Shown piece after piece: positions 24,701 to 40,313 of a DNA stretch of 64,000 nt (within the stretch, counting starts at the first letter, position 1; the number at the start of each line of letters is the position of its first letter). The stretch is taken from positions 8,728,501 through 8,792,500 of the forward strand of contig NC_090129.1 in assembly GCF_040581485.1 (NCBI RefSeq), read 5' to 3'. The notes under the pieces are model-generated. The model worked only from the letters and a program-made list of their open reading frames with translations. It ran no database searches and was not told the DNA's origin. The position numbers and the translations under genes were made by a program. The stretch comes from Linepithema humile (lineage: Eukaryota > Arthropoda > Insecta > Hymenoptera > Formicidae).

Positions 24701-27700
24701 TAATGCGCAAGCCGCGCGCGAGAATCGATACACCCCGCCAAAAGCCATTAGAGCTTTATATTTCCGCCATTTTCTCCGATCGACATTGGCCGGTATGCCG
24801 TATTGTCGCGAGCTCGCTCTCCATCTCAGCTGCCAATAATCCAATGGCAATAACGCGAATAATGTCGACCGATTTTTCACTGTGAATGAATGCGGATACG
24901 TCAACTCCGTTGCGTGAAACAGAATGACTTTCATCTATGCAATCAGCAATCGTTTTTCATATTAGATGAAATTGATAATTCTACGTTCAAGCGAGCACGT
25001 ACAATGCAGCTGACATCTCTCGATATTTTAAATATGATAATTTCGAATATCAGTGCATAATTAGTGAGTAAAATTTAATCTTTCTCTCAACCTGTTCAAT
25101 TCTTAGTTTAATGTTCGTACAATTTTGTATATCTATCACATATTTTTAACATTTAATTTTAAAAAATTGAGTTATAGATTGACACATTTTCCAAATTTAT
25201 AAAGTTTTGATGATTAAGTAATATAATTTTTTTAATTTTTTATCTATTATTATCGTATTTATTTAATTACTAAAAGTTTTTCTGATCAAATAAATGATTT
25301 ATACGTAATTATTGTGTAATCATGGAATCTCTGTTAAATTTAAAAACTCCATGTTGGTTGAATGCAAAATTAAAAAATTACCTACGCACTCATAAAATTT
25401 GCAGTAAAACCATTAACGAATTTTTGAGAGGAATATTACGTGTTTATCGTGAAAGTATATTATAAAAATAGACGAGGAGATTGCTAAACTTTCTAAATTT
25501 ACGCAGCAAACAAATAATACATTGCAACTTCAATAACTCACATAATACACGATATATAACATGTAATAATAACATCGCGAAACATTACTACCGTGCTCTC
25601 ATTCGCGGAATAGAATCTGTATGCATTTTACAGCGAGCAATAGCACATAATTTCCCTCGTGTAGCCGCTACTCTCAGAAAGTTCGCCTCGCTATTTGGTC
25701 GCACCTAAAGGGCATCAAACGTCTACGATATTAATCGCTCGCTATCCATTAGCAAATGGGCCCTGTGCGTGTGGCCTCTCGCTCAGAGGGAGTGCACATG
25801 CGAGCGTTCACCATTAACATTAACGCACCCTTTCTGCGCCGTTACGCAGTGAGGCAATTCACGCGTGAAATCGTTCGCGTGCGCCGTTGTTTAACGCATT
25901 CCGAGCCGCTAAAAGTCGCGTCGGGAGATTTCAGGTCGCGATAAAAGCCGTCGCTTCACGATCGATTAAAAGCGCGCGACGAAAAGCGATAGATACTGCG
26001 GATAATGAGTGGACCAATTTGCTCATAACTTGAAGATTGGCCGATTAGAAAGTACGAGCGATCCCGAAGAGCTCGCGACCGACCGACGGCGATTAAAGCT
26101 TTAAAGGGAATAATCGAACTTTATGTCAGACGGAAAATTGCACGAGCGCGAATAGGAAGCTTGTTAAAAATTACGTAGCTGCAGTGCGGGACGCAAGTAA
26201 AATTTCCAACGAAAACATGGTCAATTAAAATTTTCATGTCAATTGCAAAATATACAAGAAAATTGCTTTTTTCGTAATATCTTAATAATATTTCGTGTGC
26301 AAACACCGTGTATTAATATATAATGAGTTTTTGTATTGATTTACTGCCGAATTTATTTCTTTTTTCATCGATAATACTTGGAAATGTATAAATTTCTTTC
26401 GTAATTATTAATTATTATGAAAATTTTTATCTGTTAACCGGATAATGTGTGTCGCGCGGATTTATTCGCTTACCAAGCATTCAATATTTCTGTCGCGGAA
26501 GAGATTGCATTAAAACCCTTTGTCAACTTTCTGCATTGATTGATAATGTCGTTCATTCGCGTTGTGATAAATTATGGAATATACCGCAGCTTGTCCACAG
26601 CGAGTTCACCTTATCTGTTTATGTTTTGAAATTAGTTCATCCGATTAAGGATTAATAGAGCACATTCTATTGCCATTTGAATAATCCACACCACAATATT
26701 CGATAATTTTCAACTCAACTACATTCCCTTTTACACCGGCAATTTAATTGCGTTTAAATAAACACGCGTTCATACATTTCACAATTTTCTTTTACACATT
26801 TTTTAGTTTGATTGAACGCATGTACAACATAGGAATAATATTTTTCTGCAATCAATATATTATAAAAAAGGAAAGTAGATGTGTGTTTATTATATGAATA
26901 ATTTGACAAAGATTTAAATAACACATTTTAGAAGAGATTTATATGATCATCTGTATTTTGTGGTATTAATGACGTCGCATCGTTTGTTTTTCTGGTTTTT
27001 ATACATTTTATAATTCTCAGTCACGCATGTTGCCAGATCAATACACGATGTGTAATTTACATAATATAATATTTGATGAGAAAAAAATCGGACAACTAAC
27101 CGATAAAAAGTAAATGAATAAAATACTGATACTAACCAATAAAAAGGAAGTATGATGAAAATATTTACAAAATGCATTGAACGGATAGCTCAATAAATAT
27201 CGGAACATTCTAGGCGGCCAAGTCTGGAGAGGCATTTATGGCGCCTAGTATACTTGGCGCACGCCACGATTATACCTACCTACCTACCTACCTACCTACG
27301 ACTGTTAGCAGCAATATATATGGGCCGATTATATGTTGCGGCATTGTAGGCAATACAGCCGCGTGGCGTCGTGTCGCCTCGAATCAAACCCGGACCTACA
27401 TTGTACTTAAAGCAATACAACGCAGCTTGTATGGCATGCAGTCGAATCACAGCTTGCATATATCAGAGCCTGAGTGCACATGTGCCATAGAATTGGTCTA
27501 TTCGCTCGCGCCTTCCCACGAGATAGTTCACGAAAGACGTAAATGTTAATGCTCGGAAATTTTAGACAGTCGAGTAGTTGGAACAGTTCGGATTATCGAA
27601 ATGTAATACGAGATTTTATAAACAAGTAAAATTTTTAGAATTTTTTTACTATTTTTGAGAGTATTTTAAATTAAAAATGTGAAATGTTTTATATAATAAT

Positions 27701-30700
27701 AACATGTAAAATATTTCTTTTCTTATTATGTGGACATTTGTCTGTATTATTATTATTATCCTTATTTTTTATGTTACTCAAACTGTGAGACTCTGCAATC
27801 TTCGCGCGATGACAATCTTCGCGATGATATAAAGTAAACGAGAGCGCACAGCGCCAAAATTATTCAACATTACTGCGATTTGATTTCACATGCCTTTTCG
27901 AAAATAGATCAGGTTGCAGGATCTGCAAATTTGCTACACGGTTTTCATCTGTTTCCTTCATGCACCCAACATCTATCTACATTTTACCTATGTATCGCAT
28001 ATACCTCGCATTTCGTGTTTTATGTGAAAATGTATCCGGGCAATGAGAACCCGAGTATTTCCTGAGAGTAATTAACCGGATATATAATGCATCCGGTTAA
28101 TCAGATATCAATATCTTTCCGGTCTAAATTCGGTGCTTCATTAAAAATGCAAATATCTCGAGCACTCGACGAATCTTTCCTTCAAGAGGATAATGTTTAA
28201 TTGAAATTTATTAAAATTAAAGTTAAAAATGTTTTATCAAATTTTTTTTAATAAAAAATAAAAAGATATTTAAGTACGGAGAGCGATACATATATAAAGA
28301 TCATGCAATTACATTTCGATTGGTTGATAAAATGAAAAGAAAAAAAAAATGAATAAACCGCGGGATGCAATGTTCAGAGTAACCGATAAAGAGACGACTT
28401 CGGACTTTTTAACTAATAGCCACGATGCACGGATATCTAAACAATCAGCGAAATAAAATCGCACAGTATATTACGGGACATCGTGCGCCATCGGTTTTAT
28501 TACGTGCCCGAGTCAAGCACAACGCGATATGTATTTCCCGACAGCGTTTCCGTCATGAAAATAATGCCGGTTTTTCCCACGCGGCCAGTTTTTCGTAAAG
28601 AGTACACACGACCGAGCCGGATATTGGAATTTTCAATGGTTGTCCTGCGCCAGGGGTGGGCGACTATGGAAGGACGAGCTGCATCGAGGTGCAACCAGCC
28701 GCGTGATTCATCGCGAAACGCACCACGATGCAAGTTCGGCATGCATGCGTCATTGCACAATTCAACAACGGATTCCGCTTCTTTCCGTGTTATTCTTGCT
28801 CGCGTTATGTTTTATTAATCCTGTTGTTACGTAAAGCATCTAATTTTGCACCCGCAAATCTCTCTCGTCCTCTCTTTCTTTCTTTTTACATCTTTTTTTC
28901 GTTGTAGAACGTAAAACGAATTGATATGCTATATTTGATTTCGAAACGTCATTGAGATTTGTTGCGTTATGTAATTTCTCCATTATGTAAATGAGTTTCT
29001 GTACATAAACTAGTGCAGCAGCAGTAGTATATAAACGTACGATAAACACACTTGTTGGCTGTTCAATTACGGCTCCTATTTCAGCATGGTAAACATATAA
29101 GACGATATTCGAAAAATTCAGAGCTTTTTACAGCTTTGAATATTAAATCGATACAAAATATTTACTCTGTTTGTTCGACGGCGCTCTCTAAAACATATGA
29201 AAAATTTACACAGTATACTTTTTTATAAGAAGGGAAAACATTTCATATAGGAAAAATAAATCAAAAAATCTGTCTGTAAAAAACGATTGTTATTAATATT
29301 ATTCGATATTTGTCTCATTAAATATCGCACTGATGTTTTTAGAAACCGGAAAATAATTCTAAAGAATCTGAATCTTTTAGAACAAGTAACAGAAAATTTT
29401 TTCCTGTTTTCAGAATATCATTTTGGCATATGTTAATTTTTAATAAAAAATTGGAAATGATTATACGACAAAGCTAATAATTGCACTTTTACTTATAGAA
29501 ACAAAAATTTATAGAGCACGCGATTCTTATCTGTTTTTGAAATAACAAACAAGTTAATTATGACAAACTGCAAATATTCATTAAAATTGACATTCGTGAA
29601 TAAAATTCTGTTTATTAAAACGTTTTCATAAACGTTATAGCGGTAACAGAAATATTTTTAATTGCGCATATCGTTGGTCGGGTTTATGAAGTTCACTTAG
29701 CAAGCACTTCCGTTAAACTAAAATTAAGTGCGAAATACAGGCATTAAGTATGCATATGTGCAAATTGAAAAGTCCGCACACAAATTGAATGCGCTTTATT
29801 TTCATTCGCGATGTTCGTCCGAAAGATGAGCTCGCTTGAAATAAAAGCGCCATGAAATTTTACTGCGTTCAATGTAATGCACTTTTTATTGAATCTTTTA
29901 TTTGCTTTCTTCCTGTCCCCCATCGCATCGCGTTATGAAACATTCTGCAATATGTCGTTATTTTCACTATTTCATAAAAATCGCCGGGAAACATGTCACT
30001 ATTATTAGTGCTAATATTACTAAAGAGAGAGACAGATTGAATTATTGTTACACATTTCATATACTTTTTTTCTTACAACGCAAATACACGTCATAATTTA
30101 TAATACTTTTAATTAAACATTTATGATATTGTTATCGTTACTACACCATATGATTTCTTCAGGAATTAAATTATTATTTTTAAGTACTATAGTAAATTAT
30201 TATAATTATTTTGTTATTGTCACTTTATTACTTTTTTATTTATTATATACCTAATAATATATATACCTATAATAATATAATTTTTTTATATTAACGAATA
30301 AGTTAATTTAGAAAAGATAATGTGTGTATTTTTCAGTGTTTGCATATTTCTAACGAAAGTATAATGTATTATGTGCAATGATTCGCTATATTCATAAAAA
30401 GAACTCTTGTGTGTTTTGCAACAGCGAAATTAAATAATTTATTGCTACTCGTAAAGCGTTTTTGTATGTAAATTTCAATGTTGCAACGACGGTCACACGA
30501 TGTAACATATCAACACTGAGTTTTTTATCGTATAGATCACTGAATCGTTAATTATTCGAAAATAAAAAAATAATTGTTAATTATTAATTGTTGAATTATT
30601 TTTACGTGGCATTTGATAGACGAATATAATTAAAATTGCGAAGTTGTATATTTATAAGTCCAATAAACATAGATACAATTAGATTGCAATTATTTACAAG

Positions 30701-33700
30701 AGTTAAATGGCAATTATATGCAGAAATGGATATCGATAGGGTGCATAGTAACAACGCAATTAAAAATAAAGTATCGAGATATAAATTATATAAATAAATC
30801 GAGCAATAATAATATGATTAGTGGTTGCACAAAAATACCACTGCACTTCGCGAATTATTTAAATCTGTATTATTCTCAGCATTTTAAATATCTAGCACAA
30901 GCCACAATTTTGCCTATGCTGATTATTTTGAAAGAGTTGACGTGTCACATGCAAGACGTCTTTTTAATCTACGGTGTTATTTAGCATAATGAAAAATTAA
31001 TTATCGTGCTGTCATTCCGAGCATTACACATAGCATGTGCGTCGCAATTTAATTCTTCGCCATATTTTTTTCACAAATGCGATACTGCGACGCTAAATTA
31101 AATATCAAAATGAAATCGCGATAGAGGAAAATTCTCACGCTGTGGCTCGCTCGATGTCATTTAGTCGCTCGTGTGCAATGCATAGTTTGCTTTGCCAATA
31201 ATTTCGTATCGACTCCTCTTTACGCTTCATTGTTAATACAGTGCGTTAATAAGAAAAATTTCCAGTTAATTAAATGTCACGCATATTGCGCGAGCACAAA
31301 GACTTAAATTCTGTGAAATGTCACGTGAAACTAAATCACAAAATTATGTCTATATGTATAACCAGAAAGTTAATATTAAAAAGCAAGCAAAAAATATTTA
31401 ATATTCATTACTTTCAGTAAATATGTAATATTTTATTATTCATAATACATAGAGATCAAAGATATTTGAGAGAGATTTATGTAACAAAAATCTCTCATTT
31501 TCAGATATTTGGCAAATTTGCTCTATTTGAAATAAATGATAAAACTAAACAAAGATAATTTAAAAGTAAAATCGGAAATGCGGCTGGATGCAAAATTGCA
31601 TTCTAGATGCGATCGTTCAAGAATAGTGTAATGTAAATACGCTATTAGGGGTGAGAACGGAGAATGCGCGAACAGTTGCGTTTGCAACTCGCCGCCACCT
31701 CGTCTGTCCCAATGTTCTCCCTTTGTCCGCGCCACTTCGCGCCACTCCGAACTCCCTCGACACGCATAACTTGCTCACGTCCCTGTTTCCCTTATGTGTT
31801 TCAGGAAGATGCGGGCATGGATCGCCGTGCGAGCAGCTCTGCTACGAACTCCACGACGGCATGTACGAGTGCGACTGCAGAGACGGCTACATACTTCATA
31901 AAAATGGATACAGCTGCGCCGGTGAGTGTGAGTCGATTCGCTCCTTATCCCGCTTTGCAATTCGCATTCATGGCGGGCGACATCTTTGATTTCCCTAATA
32001 AAATTTCGCACCGCGCCGGGCTAGGCGAAACTTTTTGATGCGGCGCCCGTATTGTTTCCGACACGCCGCGCTTCCGACCGACGGATTCTTCGTTTGATTT
32101 CCGGCGAGTTATCAAGAACGAATTTTATTCCGGAAGTATCCTCGGGCGCGCCGGTTGTTTTATCCCTTAAAATTGCTGGTAACATTTTTTTTATAACACC
32201 GTCGTTGTTCCACCGTGTTAGGAATGCATTAAACAAGAGTTTTTACAGATTTGTAATTCACGATTATCAGCGCCTTCGATCAAAATCAGAATAGGAAATA
32301 ATTCTCTTCAAGAAATTTTCGAATAGTTCTCGAGTTACTTGTTTTGCAGTATCTGAATTGAATCTATTAGGAGCATTTTCTTCATTTTATATTTGCACTT
32401 TATTATTATAAATTCGATGTGTTTTGAATTTTAGCAATATGCGACTTTAAAGTCGAGTCGATTGTGCAACTTTCAGTTGTAAAAAAAATTAAAAAAAATG
32501 AAATAGCTACTGCTAATGTGCACCGTGCGATATTTACAATTATTTTGTAAGATCTGCAGGGGTAATAACGTAATTTGTATTGCGCGTGAAATTTATTTAT
32601 CGTCGAAAAATTACGAGGTAAAATGCTCGCTCACCGTTCACAAATTTATCTCGACAATCTCAAGTTCAGGCTGTTTACAGTACCATACCTGTATTAAAGG
32701 TAATATCTCATTTCGCGTGGAATTGTGCATAATACATTTCGCGTCGGGCTTATGAAATACGAAGAGAGAAAGAGAAAGGGGTGAGAGAGGCAGGGAGGGA
32801 AAGGGAGAAGTGAACTGTAAAAGAAAGATACTGTAAAATTACCCATAAATCATATAGAATTTTTAAGGATAACGATGATTTATTGTTGGTCTTATCTCAT
32901 ATAAGAGTCTTTGAATCGTAGCGAAGATGTTTTTGGATCGAGCGTTGTCATAAATGCACAGTCGGTGTATTTCATCCTGGCGAACGCTACCGACAAAATA
33001 GGTTCGAGTTATGGACGTTTTATTTGAACTTTAACAAATAGATACGAGGTTCGTGCGCTCAGATTTTAATAAATTTTTCCCAAAATATAGGAAACATAAC
33101 TCACGTTTGTCGTTGCTATCTTTTATATTATATTTTGATGCATTTTTCACTTTAAATGGACAAATTTATTTTATATAAAATAATCCAAAATTATCTACTT
33201 GACGTTAAATGAATAATCCGAAAAATTATATATGATTTAATGTGAAATATTGAGAGATGTTACATTTTAGTTGCGCATGTATGCCGCATTATCGAACTGC
33301 ATCACAGAGTTCATCCCATTTGATGTTGCAACTGTTGCAACAAAATTACGCGGTTCCATTTACCCAATAGATGTTTTTCTCACGGACGCGACAGGAAATT
33401 TGGTGGGAAGTTCGTCGACGATCGTCGCCGTTAATTGCTTTCCGATTGATTGTTCGCGGAATTCTATTGTTACGGTTTCTCCTCAATCGAAATGCTTATC
33501 TCGCGACCAGAGTTTTCCGCTATTACAATTTCGCATCAACAACCTAGTTTTCTTTGAGAACTTGAGAAAAAGAAATTCAGCCTTCGTTGTATTACATCTT
33601 TACTCATCTATTAAAATCAGAACTGACTCTTTTAGAATTTCAATAACAGAAACGTTCGTTAAATTGATGATGATAATCAGCTAAAATATTATTCTTTTGA

Positions 33701-33739
33701 TGTTATAATTATTTGTACAAATCAATATTATTTGCGATG

Positions 33740-33799
<60 letters not shown>

Positions 33800-36700
33800 A
33801 ATTTATATAAATTTTTTTTTAATTTTTGCTAGTTACAATAATAAGTTACAACAAGCAAATAAAGAAATTTTTATTATTATATTATATTACAATTTTTTAA
33901 AATATAATTTAAAAACTTTAAAATAATTGATGAAAAGACAAAGAAGAAGCGCGCTCTGTAAGACAGCGTTAATGATTATTATCAATTCATGAAATTAAAA
34001 TACGAAAGGAGGTCACAAAGAAGAAATATTATTAACACTGTGTTTATTTTTAACTTGTCATGTCATGTTAATTACAATCTACAGCTAATTAATGTAACCA
34101 TGATTTTGGTTGACATTTCAATGGAACATACAGATTTATTCAGAGAACTCAGCGTTAGTGAAGGATCTCTGTATGTATTTCTTGTTTTGACGACAACTAC
34201 TAGAATATTGACGGTTGAAATAGTATTTTGAGTCCGCTGTCATACAGGAGTCAGGAGTAAATTTATAATCTGTACATTTGCAAGTACTCTGAATCTAATT
34301 GTTCTCATGAATTTGTTCTCACAACTTTACATGCTCTGACGCTGTCCGTTTTAATACATCTCGGCGGATAACAAGATAAATCGATTTACGTTGAATTTTT
34401 ACTGCGCAACCTCCTCTGCCTGATGCTAATCCAATCGTGCCACCAACACGGATGCTGCTTCCTCTCCTGTCACGTCTTCGGTCCTCCACTCTGATATCGC
34501 ATCCTGGGTTTAATCCCGCGGTTGGTAAAACTTCAGCACTCCTTCTGTTTTTAGTTCGTTCAGCTCCCCTGCGCTGAATCCGATGATCCGTCGACGCGAA
34601 TGCGGCCATCTCTTCTACTGTCGCCGTCCGCCGCGAATCCAAATAGATTCTCTGTCTTGCGCTAATTGCGCTACCTTTGCGGTCCGCGAATCTAATTCTT
34701 ATATTGATTTTTCCCCTAAATCCGATTCTCAATCCAGCGTGCTGCGCCCGCGGTAAATCTGATAAATTAGAGTCTTCCTGCTTCTGGTGCCAGATCTCTT
34801 TTCCGGATTCCATTAATAACGATGGCGACATCTCAACGTCTCCCATTTCCACGGGCTCTACAATTTTGATCACATCGAGTCGATTGTCAACTTTAATGTC
34901 TAATTTGGCAAGCGCTTCCTGCGGCAGTTCATCGAGCTCTTTTTCGCTGAACGCGATTGCACCGCCATCGTGAATGCGCTTCTACTCCTGTTACCACCTT
35001 CGGCACGTATCCAAATTGATCCTCCGTATTCCGCTAATTCTGCCTCACCTTCCTCCAATATTTGGAAACTTGCAGACTTGATCGTTCCAGCGATTTCATT
35101 GCTAATTCTAATTCTTAACTCGGCGAGCCACGCCGGAAATAATTCAGCTAGGTCGATTCCTTTATCACCCTCTTCGGCGCTTCCACGGACGCGAATTTCG
35201 GCGATCTTGCTATTAACTTTCGCCCGATCAGCACCCTGACGATTTGCCTCATCGACGGTTTCGCGAGAATATAACTGTCCCACTGATTTCAGGCTGAAAT
35301 TAATTGATCAACTTCTTGCAAGTTGCTTAATTTCATTAATTTTACGATTTATTATATTTATTTTAATATTTTATGTTCTGTTATTTTCCAACGATCAATT
35401 CTTTCAACAATTTTAAGCCGATTTTTTTTATTAACGATATTATATGTCACACTTATAACATATTGCGACTTTGCACAAGTTCGCCACTACCGGAATGGCG
35501 ACGGCCAGAAATATCAGAGAGAGACTTTACCTTGTCGTCAGCAAACAATCTATCATATTTCTTACGTGTCGTACGTACAATAAATGACCGCAAAAAAATA
35601 GTAATAGACTGTTATACTTGACGAATTACGCTTTTATAACATAATTTTTTTTAATATTATTATTGATTTATTTATTCTAATTAATATTATAAATATAAGT
35701 CAATAAAATGTCGTGCGGGTGATATTATATTAATAATACTAATACACATACATATATTATAGAAAATTTATTAATTAGTATTTAATAATTATTGATTGAT
35801 AATTGGTTTCTAGTTTTTAATTATATGAAGCTATACTGCAGCAAAATTCGTGCTATTTTAGATTTTGAACTTGAATATTGAACACTAATTGTATTGCAAG
35901 TAATGAAATTAGAATTGATGAGTGATCGCTAATTGCTTATCCGTATTACTCACTGAAAGCGTTGAAAGGTGAATGCCTGTTAATTGATTGACTGCTAGCT
36001 TATATACAATGAGTTAACGAGAGCTTCTGTGAATGAGAAATCACAACACAAGTGATATAAAAGCAATAATTGCCTTCTTCATATTTTCAGCATATATTGC
36101 TCAATCGTGTAAAATTCGGAAATGTCAGAACTTCTATCAATTTTTATCTAATATTTTTCGCTCTTGCCATATTTATACGTCTATTTAGAATCAAGAATTC
36201 TGTAGTCGAAGTAAAATTTTAAATAATTAATAAAGTTAATTAATAAAGTTACTCATTTTTTGCGACATTGTTATCTTATATTTATTATACAGAAATTTAA
36301 AATTTTGATGAAATATTATGGTAATAGTATGGCATTTTTATTTTATTTGTTAGAGAAATATTGAGAAAGTGGTTTTACATGCTTTCGTAATAATTCCAAT
36401 TTTTTACAAATACAATTTTTTACTCAACTTATTACATTGTTTATTACGAAAGTACATTTATTATAAAATAAATTTATTTTAATATTTTATATTTTGTTAT
36501 ATATATATTTTCCAACGATCAATTCTTTCAACAATTTTAAGTCGATTTTAATCTTAATGATAAATTAAGCCAATATCACAATGATAGTCTCGATAATTTT
36601 ATCAACTGTAAAAGCATAATTAATCAACATTTCTTATCGAATTGAAAGTAAATCGACGTTTACTTTCATTTTCAGATACTGAATATCGTTTTTCTCAATG

Positions 36701-39700
36701 CATTGACTTTATCGCTCAACAGATAATTACTTTGGCGCGAGAAATATTTAAGATTATTTCGTTTTAATTAATCGATCAATCATCTCATTATAGCATTATA
36801 ACTTATCGTTATTTCAATAATCCTTTTTTTTTTTTGATATTTTTTATTTGTGTTCGAATTTTGTAGTTTTTTCTTATGTCTATGTTTTATTAAAGAAACT
36901 CTTCAAAATTATTATATAGAATGCAGTCATCTACTAAGTGTAATTCTTAAGAAAGTTAACCTTTATTAGTTATATCTTTATGAATTTTGTTTTGACTGAA
37001 AATACCTTGTTATCGGCCAAGATATCACGCGGCAGCTAAAAGAGATAAATAATGGATTTTATCAATGAGAAAGTAGAAAGAAGTAAAATGTATCATATCT
37101 CATAAAATTGGCTTTCTGAAAGTTTTCTTAATCAGAGCATAAAGCTATCGCTAAAGTTCAAGTATTAATAAAGTTTCTGTGGAAGCTTAGACTGTGAAAA
37201 TCCACATATGACAGATTGCTAGGAATATTGTTGAAATTGGTATGATTTTCAGATATTTTCTTAAGAAATAAAAGAATTATTGGCGAAATGAACAGTAACG
37301 TATTACATTACTACAATTTCATTAATTAGAAACGTTCGCGATTAATTGACAGCAGTGAAATATGAATTTCAGCAATTATTATAGAATCTAAGTGCTCGCG
37401 AATTAAATATTCAAGAAATCAGAACATTGTACTTAAGGCGACATCGAATTGGATTGAAATTTTAACAGATTTAATCACGACGCTTTTATAAAATACGATT
37501 AGATGGAGATTAAATCTTACTTAGTCTGTGACCTATTTTTCAAATTAAATTAGAGTTTCCGAAATTGGATTAAGTCGTAATCGAATTAATCTTATCTGTG
37601 TTTTAATTATGCATGAAACTTACATCTCTGTAAATGAAGCAGTCTTTGGTTTACTTTAACGTACATAAATTGGAATCAGCACTGGCTACCTGATATTGAT
37701 ATTAATACTAAGCCTTAATCTTATTCTACGAGAGTTGCAACAAAGGATTAACGAACTATGTTTTGTGGTATTTGCGTTACCTGTATCGTCCGTATTGATT
37801 TATCTATCCATCTATGAAGTATGATGAACTGCACGATTGAATTAATACTCATTGTTGCCTATTCAAACACGCACTAATATTAGCTTTTCATCGTGCGCGG
37901 TATGTATGCAATTCATTAGTGATATTATTGTATAACAAATGTGGTATTATTCAAGCAAGTGCTAAATATTTGCGAACACTAGAACTATCAATATATAATT
38001 CCAATTTGCCGTTTTATCGAAGACCACGTCGTTTATTGATCGCAACGGTCTTATTTATATCAAGCAATAAAATTGATCTAATCTAGCTCTGCGTTTACCT
38101 TTGCTTTGCGATAAACGAATAAATTTTATCGAGTTAATGAGAAATTTTGAATAATGTTAAAATTAATTATTTGCAAAAAAACTAACAAGAACATACAAAT
38201 TAAAAATCAATTAAATATTTTGTATAGATTTTGCTTGAAATCTTGTATGTACATCGTCACAATTTTCGATCATTGTGAAACTCACGATGGAGTACAATGC
38301 CCTGAACGTAACATAACAGTCATCGACATTACAATTGATCGCTAATCGTTTATTCGTTCGTTCGTTCGTTCGTTCGTTCGTAATATCAAACTCAATTGCT
38401 CCGATCGCTATTCCTTTAATAACGCTTTTACGGCTTTGGAACGCGCTGCGCTATGAGCATCTTTTCTAAATCGACTCTGCAATCGCGTTCCGATCGGAAT
38501 CGTGGGAGTTTTGCGAATACTATCAACGACTGCTACGCTAGGTCGAACTCTCGAGGCTTTTTAAATATGGCGAATATCAGCTCAAGCGCACCAATTTTGC
38601 TTTTGGCCCTCTTCCGCGCTGCTGCAAGTCCGTAATGTTACAAATATATTTCCAACTTTAATCTGAATTCCAGAATCGTTACAAGACTTAATTTGGAAAG
38701 ACATTTCCCCGACAATTTTTCTACCATAGTTTCTGGTTTGACTGACGTATTTTTGTGATAATAAAATTTTATTATTATTCCACTGATTTTTTTTATAACA
38801 GGTAATATCACATGTCATAATTTTTATTTCAAGTTTTATTTAAATCTTATTTTATAATAATATTGATTTTAATGGAATTTCTGAATATCTAGAAAATTTA
38901 ATAATTTTTAACAGAATAACATATTTACATAAAGATTTATAAGCATATTAATTACTTGTATTGAAGGCTTAAAGTTTATTAAATACTTGTATTAAAGGCA
39001 TTATGCTGAATTTTAAGACACGGCGCATTTTATGAATCTATAAAATTAGATTATAGCATCAATTATGCTCTATCAGATATCATTTGAATAAAAATGGTCA
39101 GCGTCAAAGGCCTTTGAATTCGAACAAGTTCAAGGGGCATTCACGGTGGAATGAGATCCCTCGTATACGACAGGCCTATTAAATTTTAAATACCCAGGTT
39201 AAATGCTGGAGCGCGTCCGCCACTTGATCCGCTGGCAAATATCGCGGTAGAAGCCTCGGCTCACTCAAGAAAGCTTCGTTGAAAAGAAACGGTCGAGTGT
39301 CTCTCCTGGAAAGTCGGTAGCTTTCGAACGGCAAAACAGCCACTATCGAACGTAATTGCTACAATTGTTTACTAACGCCATTGCCGCGTTCGCACACAAG
39401 TGGTAATTTGTAAAGTAAGCCACTTATCAGAAATTTATTGTAGAATTCTATATTGTGAACAAATAGGTGTTGTTACTATTTTTAAGTTTAAAATTAATGG
39501 TCGTTTAAATCTGCCTCTTTCAGTCCTTAATAAAATTTAAAATATTACATATAATATTAAAAATATCTACACATATTTGAAATTATTGGGAAAACAGCCG
39601 GAGAGAGCCTCGCTAAATTTTTCTATGCGTCGCATTCGGTAACGGTGATTATTGTAAAAATTTCACGAAGGTCTACGTTTCCGCATGAATGTTGGAGGGT

Positions 39701-40275
39701 CGCAACCCTCTGACCGGTTCGCGAACCGGCAAAGACGGCGGCGAACTAGTCGGTTTTATTCATGGAGAGTATTACGTTACATATTCAGAAGTTACTGACC
39801 GACTGTTTCAAGTTTCGGCGGAACCACCGGCGCTTTTTGCTCCGAAAACACAACGTCCGCGTGGAACAGTACGCCCACGATCGGTGCAAATAAATTCTCC
39901 CGGAAACGAAACTCAATACGGAGTAGTCCGAAACCCGTATTCTGCGTTACCTATCCAGGTCGTATCGATACCCAGATGCCCTATGCATCTCCCGTTCCGA
40001 CGTTGACTTTCGGCGTTGCTGGTCGGCGCACGCTTCCTCTCTCTCTCTCCCTCCCCCCCCTCCTCTCTCTCTCTCTCTCTGGTCGGCGTTATTATTCCGC
40101 AAGCCCGGTAATAACCAAATTAACGCTATACACGAATTTCCGATGCGGCGCACGTAGTCGTGCCGCGGCTTACACCGATGAGGCGGACCTGTAAGCGTAT
40201 AGCAACTCGAAGTTCGGTATCGCGAGCTCGCCTCAAGCGGTCGCCGGGCTTTAGAACTCTTCGCCATCTTCCCCT

Positions 40276-40313
<38 letters not shown>

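Noticed and set aside
24569..24934. Minus-strand frame of 121 codons
   Set aside because: It overlaps a plus-strand frame in a CpG-rich island and shows no domain, so it is treated as a chance frame.
34677..35239. Plus-strand frames over the module relic
   Set aside because: They are hydrophobic antisense shadows of the minus-strand coding relic.
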